Shown here: piece after piece, positions 49,338 through 62,500 of the stretch
Layout: each line of letters begins with the position of its first letter
Position numbering within the stretch: the first letter of the stretch is position 1
Assembly: GCA_963920665.1 (NCBI GenBank)
Contig: OY987268.1
Coordinates: 17,300,501 to 17,364,500, forward strand
Reading direction: 5' to 3'
Origin: Straminergon stramineum
Taxonomy: Eukaryota > Streptophyta > Bryopsida > Hypnales > Calliergonaceae
DNA length: 64,000 bases
Notes under the pieces: generated by a model
The model's input: the letters and a program-made list of their open reading frames with translations, nothing else
Database searches by the model: none
Told to the model about the DNA's origin: nothing
Made by a program: the position numbers and the translations under genes

Positions 49338-50850
49338 CAGAATAGGTGATGCACTGCATCTGTCACAAGGCATTGAAAAATTATATCTCTAGTCCTGGTT
49401 CCTTTGTTTTTAAATTTAGAAGAAGTACTCAGTTTGAAAATCTAAAAAATTTTGCCGGGGCCTTGTGCTCCTGGTTCGATGTACTGTTTCCCTTTATCAA
49501 TGGAAGTTGTCCGTTTGGTTCAAAATAAATAAATAAATAATATCCCTTGAGAAAAATCAAATCTAAGCTCAAAGGGAAATCTTCTTAACAACTTGAGAAC
49601 GGTGGATCGTAAAATCTTCTCAACTTGTTTCTCTAAAATTATACTGTACATTTTAAGAGAAATTTTTTTCTGTCTAAGAATGTCATGTGAGATTGGTCTT
49701 AAGATTGGTCCTTTGAAAAAATACTATAGAGGGTTCATTTTCTTTGAACTCAATTTTCATAACAGAAAGGTCTTAGGCGGGTGTAGATTACTTGCCACGA
49801 CAATCTCATTGTCATTGTGAAGGTTGACATATTTCAATTCCATTCTAGAACTATAACAATCTCATTTTTCCTTCCATCAATCCATCTTGTACCTATATCT
49901 ACTTAATAATTTTTCAAAGAATGAAAATCAAATTTTCTCTTAATAATTTTTTCCTAGATTTTTAAGTCAATTCTCAGCTACAAAAATTTGAACCTAAAAT
50001 TTTATAGTGTAAAATTTTGAAATAGTCTTAGAACCTAGTAAGATAAACCAATATATGATAGGCAAACCACCCATGACACATACCTAGGGGACAACCCACA
50101 TTATAGTCTTACATCAAACCATGACAAAAGATTTTGAATAAATGAGATTTGGGCTACATTGTGTTGATTTAGTATGAAAATTTTCCAACTCTATGGAGTG
50201 ACAATATAATTATCATAAATTGTATAAAAAAAATTAGGGATTTTGTAACTTTTCATCAATATGGACACATGGTTATATTAAGATTGATGTAAATCATGAC
50301 TCTTAATACAAAACTTGTATATAATAAACATAGGAAGCTTCAACTCAACTTTGAAATATTTGAAAAGTACCAGTTTGATTGCACCACCATAGGGGTCCAT
50401 GGAAAGGTGGATGTTTGATGGATGACAAAGAATCCTTCTATGTACGATAAAAGTGCAATTGTTCATCCTCTAAATTTTTTTGACTTCCAAGGAACGCTTC
50501 TCCATTTTTTTAGCCAATGATTCATAGAGTATCCAAAGGGACGATATCCATGGTCTCCAATCCATCCTTTTAAGGGTTAAGCTTATGCAATGTTAGAAAA
50601 TCTCATGGAGCCCTTCCTAACTAAGTTGTAAGATAACCCTTAAAAGACGGATTGGTGACTGTGGAAATCAACCCTTTTGAAACCGTGTGAAATCATCTAC
50701 ATTAAAAAAATAAAAATTACTAATTGGAAGTCAAAGTACTGTAGAAGATCTCCCCCTTTTGCACAAAATTTGAAGGATGAATAATTGCAATTTTGTCCTA
50801 CATATAGAGATTCTTTGTCATTCATTGGACACAAAATGTCTGCTTTGATG
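49338..50850. other. Intergenic DNA with two outward-facing TTAA-type ends
   Basis: TTTTAAGGGTTAA at 50563-50576 and TAACCCTTAAAA at 50633 face away from each other and share GGATTGG next to the end. Their partner ends were not found. No gene was recognised. Confidence 0.4.
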
Positions 50851-51826
50851 TTCAACCCTTCATCGCCCAAAGCCAAACATGTGTAAAAGCATCTTTGCTT
50901 TTCAAGTACTAAAAGTCTAAATTTTAGTGAAGTATGAAAATCTTAACCATACAATCTTCTAGTGTGCATGTTGTAGATGGTGTGAAACAAATTTGGGGTC
51001 ATTTGACCATATAGATTGAATGATTATAATGTTTTAGTGTTGAAAAGATGTTGAAATTTTCTGAAAAATTCATTTGGAAGTGAAATTCGATTTCTAAACC
51101 CACTCATATGAAAAAACTTCAAACTAAAAAGTGATCCAAAACCAAAAGACAAATACTATGGTGAAAAAAAATATTGTTCAATTGACTCATTGTGTCTGCA
51201 AAATTGTTTTGAAATGTCAAAAAATAGTCAAAAAGTAGCAAAAAATCACATCTATGGTTGAACCTCCCTATACTAAAATGCTTCTCAGTCACTCATTACC
51301 TCTCGGATTGATATGAAATTTTGAACCACACAAACTAGACTAGTATGTAAAACTTTTTCAACAAAATGATTGAAAACAGACCACATATGAAGAAGTTGTA
51401 AGCTGTGGAAGTTCACTATAATCCAAAAATGTCTAGATTTTAAACTTCGAATTGCTCCCAAACATTCAAAACAATTTGGATTGACATGAAAATTTTACCA
51501 CAATAACTAGAACTTAAGAGGAAAAGATCACAAAAAAATTTATTGAAAAAAACATTTTATGAAAAATTTACAAGCCCCCGAAGTTGCAGCCATTAGAATG
51601 CAATGTAGTGAACTCAAATTAAACCTGTGAACTTCGAAGGGCTCTCAAAAACTAGTACATCTTGTATTGATCTGAAAATTTTATTAGTGAAACTAGACTA
51701 ATATGCGCAACTTTTTCAACAAGTTTTATTGAATTCGGACATCGGATGCAAAAGTAACAGCTCTTTGAATTTGACTGCCAGACAATGTGAGGACAATTTT
51801 CGTCCCCTTAGGCAATGAGGGGTTAA
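50851..51826 (+). mobile_element. TTAA-family element, 976 bp, full-length relative of 416-1379
   Basis: It begins TTCAACCCTTCATCGCCC and ends GGCAATGAGGGGTTAA, and aligns along its whole length with 416-1379. The first TTAA has mutated to TTCA. Confidence 0.85.
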
Positions 51827-51945
51827 GGTTTAATTTAGAGCTGGCTCACATGTGAAAGTCCAGGGCTGGTGGACCTTACCAATGATCAGTGGGATCGGTA
51901 CTCCAAAAGAACTGGACTTTCATCACACCTCATGTAAGTTATGGG

Positions 51946-52210
51946 AGGACACTAAATCCTGCAAATGAAGTGGGTTCCGTAGGGGCCAGATTTACCATGG
52001 GGAAAACGCAGGAATTTTTTATTTTTTGCACATTACTTTTTTTGCAAATTCTGAATTCATATTTGCAATCAGAGACCCCAAATTAGCTTGGAAAGGTCTG
52101 GAACATACCCTAGGCACGGCTCAAAATAGGGGGCAAGTTTTACTTTTATCCCTGAGTAAAACACAAAATGCCCCTGCGGGGCCCACTTCGTTTGCAGGAT
52201 TTAGTGTCCT
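51946..52210. mobile_element. MITE, 265 bp, ends AGGACACTAAATCCTGCAAA
   Basis: The terminal inverted repeat is about 28 bases with one or two mismatches. Same family as 1561-1820. Confidence 0.85.
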
Positions 52211-52291
52211 GCTAAGTTATGTACTCCAGGAAACCTATGATCCTCTTCATTATGATTTTCAAATTTCAATGGATAAGCTGAACTTGAAGTA
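52211..52291 (+). pseudogene. Possible short coding scrap next to the MITE
   Basis: An open stretch ending TAA reads YVLQETYDPLHYDFQ and resembles real coding sequence more than its flanks do. It may be the end of a gene disrupted by the preceding MITE. No family was recognised. Confidence 0.15.
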
Positions 52292-53224
52292 AGTACTCCG
52301 TCAGTACAAGATTGTGAAGCCAAGAATCTGGAAAAAGTTTGAGCTTTCAGTTACAAACACAAGAAGATGAGATATAAAAGATATAACTTTGTTTTGTTTT
52401 CAGTGTCCGAAAGTACTGTTTTTTCTTGGGCTCTGATTAGTCTGGTACTGTTAGATTTGGCTCTTGTAGCTGCAAGTTATTTCCCACAATCATGCAGAAA
52501 GTTACAGTAGACTTAGTCAGTTGTACTGTATGTACATGAAATAGTGAAATTGGGTTGCCCCACACCAATTTCTTCACATTTGACACTATATAAGTATTAT
52601 TTTGTTGTTATCATACAAGAATGCACTACTTCCAAATTAGGTCTTATTGTAATTGGAGTTGGGACTCATGAGTCTTTGTGTGTACAAATGGAAACATCTT
52701 AAGAAATATCTGTTGACTTTGATGGCATGTAAAGTGATTTTCTTGGTGTACGGCAACCTAATTGTTAAGGCAACCTAATTTCACTATTTAGTGTAGTGAA
52801 AATTGTCCATATATTTTAATTATGATAGCCACACCATATATTAGAAAAAAGAAATGGCACCCTGGGGAGGGCCATTTGAATTTTGGTAGATGTGCAAATC
52901 CAAGGAAAATTTCTTGTTTCTGATTTTGTTTTTTTGTATTTACTATAAATTGAAAATAAAACACTTTTAGACCCCAATCCTATGTGGCACACACAAGGTG
53001 ATCACGTGGGCCAAATTTCTGAATTTTTTTAATTATTTATTTTATTTTATAAAAAAATTTAGAATTGTGCATTCTCATGCAATAAAACGGCCTTGTAAAG
53101 GGTCTAAATTTCCTCTACAATGGATACCCCCATAATCGCCTTGTGTCTAAAAGTGCCATCTACAACAGGTGAACATTCCTAAATTCAGTTATGTACCTAT
53201 TTGCATAGAGCGCTTTTAGAAATA
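52292..53224. other. AT-rich intergenic DNA
   Basis: No gene or clear repeat structure was recognised. Confidence 0.35.
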
Positions 53225-53400
53225 GACTTAGATTGTGAATAACTTTTGCATATAATATCCAAATGATGTGTTCTTTGGTGCATTGGAACCTCCTTTCTCT
53301 TGCCAAAAAGGAAGTATAAAAATATGATTAGCCCAATAATAGTAACAATGCACAGTACCAATTTGTGGCGCTTTTGGGTGTATCTACCTTAATGACATAT
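53225..53400 (+). repeat. Third fragment of the long dispersed repeat
   Basis: TTTTGCATATAATATCCAAATG and the following GCATTGGAACCTCCTTTC match 6955-7130 and 31210-31380 with moderate divergence. Confidence 0.65.
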
Positions 53401-56086
53401 CAGATTAGCTAGTGAGAATGTTCCAACAGATTTGTACTAAGCTTACTGCACTTCTTCTTTTGAACACCTAGAAGCCCAAGGTCTTTTTTTGGTCCCAAAA
53501 CAATCAAAACTGAGATTTTCTATTGCAAGGTGAAAAAGTTTTAAAACCTTTTTTGGGCATATCTAACCATAGGGTCTTGTACTAGACTAATGTAAGAATG
53601 CATGGAAGAATTTTTAGAAACTTTGACCACATAGATAGCAAGATATCTATGCTTAAAGTGAACCTCGCTTTGTTTAAAAAACATTTTTAAAGCATTATGA
53701 GTCTTTCTACGAGAAGAGAAGCTCTATAGATACATATGGGATGGTAGGAGGTAGAACAACCCATGTGGGATATGTAAATTAGAATTAACAAGAGCTCAAC
53801 TAGTCATAGTGAAGAAAAACAGCATTGGTTCTTTGGGGTTAAAACTTGAGCATTTTAGATTTTGAATTAAAAAAATTATATGTTCAAGAATTGAGTTGAG
53901 TGTCTAGATTTTATTTTTATTAAAAAAATCACTTAATTTTCATTGTTTGAAAAATTGTTACATAGAAGCAAATATGAGATAGAAGGAAAAAACTAAATCT
54001 ATTATAGTTCTAAGATGAGAATGAAACAAGCTAATTACAATGGTGAGATTGTTCTAGCAAAAAAACTAAGCCATGTGGACTTTTTTGGGGGGAAAACTAT
54101 AAAAATTAAGTTCCAAAGTGAACCCTATAAGTTGGTTTTTTGAAGAAAATACTTTGATTGTATAAAAAACAAGGCTTTCCATAACTTTCTCATCTAGTCC
54201 AAATGGAATACATCAAATCTCAGTCTCTTTGAAGACATAAGTATTTACTATGAATTTAAAATAAATAATTTATTGTGACTTTTTGTAATTTTTTAATGTA
54301 TTGCTAGGGAATTGCTTTTTGAGCTTAGTGTTGCATAACTTTTTCTCCTTGTCACTGATTGAAAAAAATTATATTCCTATAAAGGTAATGTCTTTAATTT
54401 CCTATCTTCAAATTCTTTTTCAAAAAATCAAGTCAAAAATTGAGATCATAAGAACTGAACTAAACTCTTGAAGGAACACTTGGCCCTTTAGGGATTAAAT
54501 AAAAATCAATTAAAGGGTTGAAGTTCATCGGTCCAGACCTCTTTTTGAGAAGAAAAGAAAGTTTTATTACTTTGAATATAAATAATGAAATACTTCGAAA
54601 ATGAGTATTTACATTATGACATATTGATAATCAATTCTATCTTATCAAGATTCAACTATTGAAAATAAAAATTGTATTTTCAATGATATAATATATTCAA
54701 ATGCTTTAAAATTGAATACATAAAATGTAGTGGGAAGATGGAAATACACCAAACCAAGACCATTAGCACTCCCTTTGGGTGGAAAAAACCACAACCATTG
54801 ATCCAGATGAGAAAAAAATGCCCCCCTCCCCTTCCAATGTTGTTGATCTACATCAATGGGGAAAAACGTAGCCATTGATTGCACCATCCTTGGTGATCTT
54901 GACTATTGAGAGTAGAATTTACAAAACATAACATTGAATATGATCCTTTTGAAATACTATATATTAGTATGGTACAATGTATATATGCGGATATGGATAT
55001 GGATATGGTGTCTATGTCAATATCCCATAATCCCATATCAATTGCAATCACAACATGACTTCCAAAAAAAACATAAATATGAGGGGATACAAAATCTTTT
55101 TCACAAGAACAAATCATTAATTAATTGAGAAGTGAATTAATAATTGGTAGATCATCTTTTGATACCTTGCTCTCAAAAAACACAAAGGCTTATAAAGATA
55201 TATTCAAATTTGATAGCATTAATAAATTCTAATACTAGATTCATGTCCAACATCCTCTTGTTTCCCCAATATATGAACTTCAAAAAAGTGGAAGAAGTAG
55301 CATTTGGGAAGTTTTTTGACTTTTGTCCACTATTTTCCTTCAATTCCCAAACTAAACCAGCTTTTCAAGTATGGAGTTTGGTTATTTTCTCCATTTTTTA
55401 TTCAAAATATAAATTTTATAGATTTTTTCACCATTTTTTTGCAAATATTTTCAAATTGCAACCAAGTTTTTTCCCAATTGTACCAATGAACTTTGAATTA
55501 GCTACCAATTCTTCATAAACATAGGGAAGAAGTCATGCATTGGAGCATATCCAAATTTTGTTCAAAAACCTCAATCATTTAGAGGGCTACAAGACTATCT
55601 TTAAGCATCACATATAGAGGGGGGGGGGGATGCTAGAGTATGGGGTGACTGTAGAGCTTAGAGCGTAGAGCTTAGGGTTGGTAAGCCTATAACTTGTTTT
55701 AGAGGCTATTCCTTAAAACATAGGTACCATTGGATGAGGTGTAAATAAATACTTTATAACCATTGAAGCTATCCTATAATATAAGGCACCTTATAGATAA
55801 TGTTATATGTACCTATAACATAGGTATTAAGTATGACACAAGCGTTAGTGCATGATGCAACATATGAAATACATTTTTGGGCATTGGGGGGTACTATAGG
55901 TTTGAAAACTCTCAATTAAACAAGTGGATGGGAATAAGGTCACTGAAAGAATGTCTAATTTGAACTAAATTAGTCTTTTAGGTTTAAAACAATGTCCATT
56001 AGTTGCATTCAAGTAGCCTTTATTGAATGGAGAATGATTGAGAAATTATTGGATACTATTTAGAAGTAGTTTCCAGTAGTAAGATA
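53401..56086. other. AT-rich intergenic DNA with a decayed TTAA-type end
   Basis: ACTTGGCCCTTTAGGGATTAA ends near 54498, a worn right terminus; the left partner may be near 53465 (CTAGAAGCCCAAGG). Open frames at 54645-55518 overlap on both strands and have no recognisable domain. A G-run of about 11 lies at 55619-55629. Confidence 0.35.
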
Positions 56087-57417
56087 TTAACCCCTAAAGT
56101 TCCATTGTCTCCTCAAGGGACACAATGGATATCAAGTAGGGTGATACGTTTTTAATTTGCATTGTGATATTTAAATTTTTTTAATATTGGAACACATATA
56201 AAATTTTGGGGAATATAAATTTTTCTTTGAATTAGTGTATGGGAGCAAAAGTTATGCCACCCTAAGTACAATATAGGTTTGGTTGGGCAACACAAAAAAA
56301 ATCATATAAAGTTAAAATAAAATTCTCCAAATTTTGTTTCACATAGAAAGTGTTTTGTCTACTTGGAAAGATTTGATTCATTCTACTTAGACTAGCAATG
56401 AGAAAGTTGTAGACAATCTTGTTATTTAGACAATCCAAACATATTTCAAAAAAGGTAATTAGTAGGATTCAATTTTTAATACAATTTTCACAACTTCTTA
56501 AAGAAAAAGTTCAATAAGGTTTAGTTTTCTTGCTAGATCAATCTCATTGTTGGAATTATTGTGTTTTAAATTCCATCTTAGAAATATTAATAATTTAGAT
56601 TTTCCTTCAATCTCTTTCCTACTTCAATTGTACATTTTTTTAAAGAATGAATATCAAGTGGGATTATGGTGATCTCTAGTGAAGCAATTTTAAAAAAAAA
56701 TCTAACCATATAGATGTTTATTAAAGGGCTTGCTTAGTAGTATCCATACCAATTTTGAGTGTGAAATTGCATAGGAGTTTTGAGATTATAACAAGAGAAC
56801 TGTATGTTTTCTATTTTGAGTATGTCACTCCCTCCCCATAATGTTTCAGAACTTTGCATATAAAAGGTTTTTGGAATTGGAGGTGACATAAATGACTAAA
56901 AATTGGGTGAGCACACTAAAATGCACTTCCAAAAACCTTAACTTCAAATGAAAAGCTATGAAACTCATTAAACAATCCATCTTGCAATTGTTGAAATGCA
57001 ATATTTTTTTTTAATAAATAGAAATTGCAAATAACTCCAAATCAACACTTGTATGTTTGATTTTTCAAAATCATGAAAACGCTTTTCACCTTTATTGGGA
57101 CCATTTTCAAAAAAAAAAATAAGTGCAATTCTTTAGATCTCAAATCAAGTGAAATTGGCTAACTTTGCTCAAAGCCGGGAAATAAAGTATAATTAACAAG
57201 CTTTACTCTTTTCCTAATGGTACATATATGCCATTGAAGACATCTCAAAAATCAAATATTTACCTTTCTTAGGGAAAATTTAAAAATTTCAATAGCTAGC
57301 CTTCAAAATTGCCCTTAAGAAAATTTGAAGTGATTAAAGGATTTTGATTACCCATACTAAAATGAGCTTGAAATTTCAGATTGACTGTATATGGTCGGTT
57401 TGGCACTTAGGGGTTAA
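56087..57417. mobile_element. Probable TTAA-ended element, 1,331 bp
   Basis: It begins TTAACCCCTAAAGTTCC and ends TGGCACTTAGGGGTTAA. Only the outer 11 bases match exactly, so the pairing is likely but not certain. AT-rich interior. Confidence 0.6.
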
Positions 57418-58830
57418 GGATGTTCAAGTATTCAAGGATGGACAAATGTGTTCATTCTTATGGTTCTCTCAAAACTTCTTTCATTTATGTAATCATTATG
57501 GATCACAAGCTCTACAAAACTTTAAAAATGATGGGAATAGAATGAAATTTATGTGAAAATTTTCAACTATGAATGGAAGGCCACCATTCCAAATTATAAA
57601 CACAAGATCTCATTCACATTATTGACATATTACTTCTGTCACATTGAAGACAAAGATTTTAATCTCATAGCTTCTTGTTAATTCCATTTACCTATTGAGA
57701 AGAGAATGGGACCTAGAAAAGGCTACCCTCCCTTTGAGAAGCTATGACCATCAATGACTAGCAAACTGTTGAATAAAAAAATAAGTTTTTTTCCAAAAAA
57801 ATAAAAAAATAAAAAACTGAAGAAGTGTGAAGAATGGCACAATTGGTGATTGAAGAGAGGTATTTTGAGACAGAAATATGCTCGGAGCTCAACAACACAA
57901 TTGGTTTGTCAAGATTCCCTTCAAGTAAAAAAATTCTTAGTCCACTGGATCTAAAAGGAAGTAATAATGATCAAGCCTTCTTGTGAAAGTAAAGAGTAAT
58001 TATATGACATTGCACTTATTTTTTGAAACCTACTTAGAGGCCACCTTAAAAGTTTTGGATTTTTCTAAATTATAGAAGTTAGTTTTACAGAAAGTCAAAT
58101 GCTTAAACCAATCTTTAATTTTTTTATAGAAATTATGTAAGTTGTAGGAAAATTCCACTAAAGAAGGTTATAGGAAAACTTAACAAGTTTCAAGGCATAC
58201 CAACCCTAAACCACACCCATTTTCTAATGTTGAAACATTGATGTTTTGTCTACATTGTGTTTTGGGCTAATTTGGCCATTTGTTGTCTTCATTGTGGGTT
58301 TGGAGCAATTTTTGCTCATCTTTCTAAGTGTTTTGGTGCACTTTTTGAAGGATGTAGAGCCAAGTCCCTTCAAATCTTTCCACCTTGCTTCTATTATCAT
58401 GTTTTGTGAATGTTAGTTACTTATACTTGTAGGTTTGTGTCTTTTATTCAATTTCTAAGTTAGTGTCTTGTAGTTGTGGTCCTACACTTGGTTCTTTGGT
58501 GGGAATTCCAATTTTTCGTGAAATCCCCCTATTTGAGCCTTGACATGCAAACCATAGTCTTTGTCCATTAACTATTCACCCTCGTGGTTTTGCACCATTC
58601 CTTGAAGGTTTACAATTTTGCATTATCTTGGTTAATGAAGATTCCAAACTTCTGAAACTTCCTCTTTAGCCTTGATATGTAGAATTTGTGGTCCCTAACC
58701 AAGTTCTTATATTGTGATATGTTTTAGGTTTCTAATGAAAAGACGAAGCCTTGACTATTACAAGCCTACCTCTCTTTTGTTTCTTTAGTCTTTTGTTGTT
58801 TTAACTCACCCTATCAAGAAACCCTCAATC
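57418..58830. other. AT-rich intergenic DNA
   Basis: No gene was recognised. The strand turns T/C-rich after 58200. Confidence 0.3.
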
Positions 58831-58835
58831 CTAAA

Positions 58836-59200
58836 GTTCATTTGGAATTCCAATCCCTTTAGAGGAATAAACAAAGTTCATTTCAAATCCCTTAATCCCT
58901 TCAGAGAAAAAAATCAAGTTAATTTGGAGTCCTCATTTCCTTTGGAAAAAACTAGAGTTCATTTGGAACCCTCTAGTCCCTTTAGAAAAAACAACTAGAG
59001 TTCATGTAGAGCCCTCAATCTTGTTAGAAACAAACCAGAGTTCATTGAGAGTCCCTAGTCTTGTTAGAAACAAACCAAATTAAAGTTCATTTGGAAACCC
59101 TCAATTCCATTAGGAAAACCCCCTAAAACAATTTGGAGCCATAGTTCCACTAGAAACAATCTTGAAGTCATTGGAAGCACCCTAGTCTTGTCAATGGGAG
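58836..59200 (+). repeat. Degenerate minisatellite, about nine units of ~40 bp
   Basis: The unit consensus is AGAGTTCATTTGGAACCCTC followed by AATCCCTTTAGAAA. Start points are near 58836, 58873, 58916, 58953, 58996, 59036, 59082, 59125 and 59162. Confidence 0.75.
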
Positions 59201-59289
59201 CCAACAGACAATGGTAGTGGAGTCAATTGGGCAATGGTAGTTGTAGACAATCAGTTTGAGCTATGGAGAGATAGGAAGGAAGGTTGAGC

Positions 59290-59463
59290 CACTAGAAGAA
59301 AACAGTGTTCAGCTGAATTTTATTCAACTGATGCGAAATTTTTTTTTTCGCTAGAAAATGCAAAGATTACGTTGCAACCAACATAGTTTCTACATTTTTT
59401 GGCTGAAAATGAAATTTCGTGTCAGCTGAATAAAATTTAGTTGAACATTGTTTTCCTCTAGTG
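59290..59463. mobile_element. Fold-back MITE, 174 bp, CACTAG ends
   Basis: The left arm CACTAGAAGAAAACAGTGTT then CAGCTGAATTTTATTCA pairs with the right arm ending CATTGTTTTCCTCTAGTG. No exact flanking duplication. Confidence 0.75.
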
Positions 59464-59701
59464 AATAGAAGAAACTTAAGCTGAAGTTGGATCAATGAAA
59501 ATCAAATTGAATGAAGAGTATACATATTAGAATTTCAAGAAGAAGATTTTGATTTGAGAATCTAAGCACTTATGGTACACCAAGTCCTCAAGTTGAAATT
59601 AAGGGACTAGGTTGACTTCTACTACATTGACTTTTGATTCAAAGAAAAGAAAACAAATAATTTGACTACATGTAGACTATTAGTATAAGTTTAGTTGAAG
59701 G

Positions 59702-59830
59702 TGTTGACATTTTAGATATTATTTTCTTTGACATGTAGACAATTAGAAGACAATTAGTGTCAAAAAGTTGATATTTTAGATATTATCTTCTTTGATTTCT
59801 AGTCAATTAGAAGACAATTAATATCAGAGG
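59702..59830 (+). repeat. Tandem duplication, two units of about 64 bp
   Basis: TTTTAGATATTATTTTCTTTG and GACAATTAGAAGACAATTA recur about 64 bases apart with few changes. Confidence 0.75.
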
Positions 59831-59960
59831 GTTGATAAACAAAAACAACTCAAAAAAGAAAAAACAAGATAAAGTCAACCAAAATCTAAAGCAAAGAAGT
59901 AGGGAAAGAAAGAGTAGACCATAGATTTAGAAAATAGATTCCGTTGTAATAATTCCTTAT

Positions 59961-60885
59961 CTAACCCTTAAAGGACCAAATTGCATTTTATGGCAACATA
60001 GCAATTTTGGGCAACTCATTACAAATGGAAATTTTTTTCTTTGAAATTTTTGCACAATATGTGGACAGGGTTTTTCTTTAAAACCCAATAATTTTCATAA
60101 CTTTTGACTACATGGCTAAATTTTTTTGTATGACATGTAGTTTTTTTTGTATACCAAGCAATCTAGGCATAATAGAAAAGAATAAATTTTTTCAGAAACA
60201 AAGATTTGAAATTGGTTTCCTAGGTTTATATGTGCATGGAAATATTTGAATCATTCCATTTTAATTAATGAGATCAAAGTTATGAGGAGTTTTAGTTTGT
60301 GGGCAATTATAGATTCTCTACTCTAAAATAAAATTTAAAATCCATTACTCAACTTAATTTTCAATAATTTTTGAAAAAAAATATCATAGGATGAGGATTG
60401 TTTATTACAACATTACAACAATGGGATTGGAATTTTTCAATACCATAACTAAATTCTTAACAATTTGGTATTTTGAATCATTCTCTACCTCTTTCTACTT
60501 ACTATTTTTTTCCTATATGTTGTACAATTCCAAATGATTTGCAATTTTTCAAGCATGTAGCCAACTTGCCTTTAAGAATGATTTTAAAGAAGCACCACCA
60601 TTTGGGACATTTTGTCATACAAATGTGACCTTGTGAAGTATAACTGCCTTATTTTTTGCAAGGCCAAATAAAGGATTTTTGTCAATTCAAGTGCTAATAT
60701 CTTGCAATCTACACAATGGAAATTTCTAAAATTTATTCCACATCTTTTAAAACTATCTTACTACAAGATCCTATGGATACACGTGTCCAAGAATGATTTT
60801 TTCTCCTAAAATTTGGTACTTATACTAGAAATGGCAGTTTTAGAGCATTTTTGGTGAAAACATAGTCAAGGAACTTTAGGGTTAA
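59961..60885 (+). mobile_element. TTAA-family element, 925 bp, left of an inverted pair
   Basis: It begins CTAACCCTTAAAGGACC and ends AACTTTAGGGTTAA. It is the inverted relative of 62501-63459 along its length (for example GGCAACATAGCAATTTTGGG versus its complement near 63410). Confidence 0.8.
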
Positions 60886-62500
60886 GCAATGTGCAATCAA
60901 AACTAACAAACCAGCATTGATAGAATGTTACAAGCCAGCCAATGCAATTTGGATAAAAGCATTAGAGGAGTTTTGGGGGGTCTGGAGGGCCGTTTCGGGC
61001 CTGTTCCCGGCGCTGTTCCCCTAGCAGTCCGGGAACGGCCGTTATCAGATTTTTATTTTTATTTTTATTTTGAAAAAAAGAATTTTTTTTTGAAAATTTT
61101 AAAATTTTAAAGAAAGTTGAAAAAAAAATTTCAAAAAAATTTCAAAAAAGTGACGTGGTAGTCACTATGCCACGTCAGGCAGCTGTTGCGGGGCAGATCC
61201 CAGGGTCTGGGAACTCAAGGGAACCCACAGTCCTCCAACCCCCCTGAAACTCTTCTAATGTAATAGAGGATGGGACCAAGGTAGAAATAGAATCTGCAAT
61301 ATGTGTTTAAAAAACACCCTTTAGTTTCATTTTTTTCCTTCAATTTTCAATGGTTAATTGAAGTTATGTGCTCAAGTCAGACCTTTAGAAGCATTCCAAA
61401 CCACAAATTTGAATTTATATGATCATAGACAATCTTTAGAGGTTCCTAATAACATATTACATTTTTAAAATAGATAAAAATTAAAGAAAATAGGTCTAGA
61501 TGAAGTTTGGTAGTCAAAGAAAGTAATTTTGGAGGAAAATTACCAAGATCATTCCAAGTCAAGTGAGAAAAATCTCTCAGAATTTATGAAAAATAAAATA
61601 CCCAACTCCAAATAGAAAAGTTGATTTGGAATTTTGGATTAGGAGAAAATACTAGATGAAGTTTAAGAGTACCATTTAGTGAAAAAACTTCATCCATCCA
61701 TTAATTTTGATAGAAAAGTCCAATTACTAAGTGCCTTAAAATTATGAAAAGTTATTTTAGTCTTCTATAGCATAAAATATCTAAAAATATGGGAATGACA
61801 ACTCTAACTAAGAAATTTACCATCGATACCATTAATTAGGAATTCAAGTCAAGCCCTTGAAAGCTTCCTAAACCACAAACTTTAATCCTAATTATTCTAG
61901 AGAATCTCAATAGATTTCTATAATTAGTTTATAATTCAAATTTGTATAGAAACTAAAGAAGTTAGAGTAGGATGAAATTTAGTCATTAAAAGGTTTAGTT
62001 TTGGATGGAAAAAAACTAGATTCATCCAATTAATTTAAAACAAGAATATCATAATCTTCCGACAATTCAAAGAGAAAAGTTAATTTGGAAAATTGAGCTT
62101 GTAATATTGGATGGATGAAGTTTGGAATGGGAAGATAGTAATATACATCTTCATATGTTTAAAAACTTTATTTTCAGAAACTTTATTTGGAGGTCCAGAG
62201 TTTTGGCCTAGATTGGCCAAAACCACCTAAAATCTCTAACTTTTACAATTCATACCCGTTTCCATTGAGATTTGGATCAGTTAGAACTTGTAGTTAGAAA
62301 TACTTGTCTTGTTGTCCATTGGTTGGAAGGTCAATTGGACAATGCTTGAACACCCACCTTAGAATTCAAAAAGCACTACATGGAGAACCCAGTTGTATTT
62401 GCTTTATCTCAAGGGCGGAGATAAAACACTTACAATGTGGTGGCCCTATTGAGGCCCCATTCTTTCCCTAATGAATAAAAGAGGGCCCAATCTCATGGCT
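60886..62500. other. Spacer between the inverted TTAA elements
   Basis: AT-rich, apart from the CATTAG element it contains. No gene was recognised. Confidence 0.35.
60960..61260. mobile_element. MITE, 301 bp, ends CATTAGAGGAGTTT
   Basis: It begins CATTAGAGGAGTTTTGGGGG and ends CCCCCCTGAAACTCTTCTAATG. An inner inverted pair GTGACGTGGTAGTCA/ATGCCACGTCA and GC-rich ends surround an A/T-rich core. It may be related to 32721-33004, which shares the CATTAG end and a GACGTGG motif. Confidence 0.8.
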
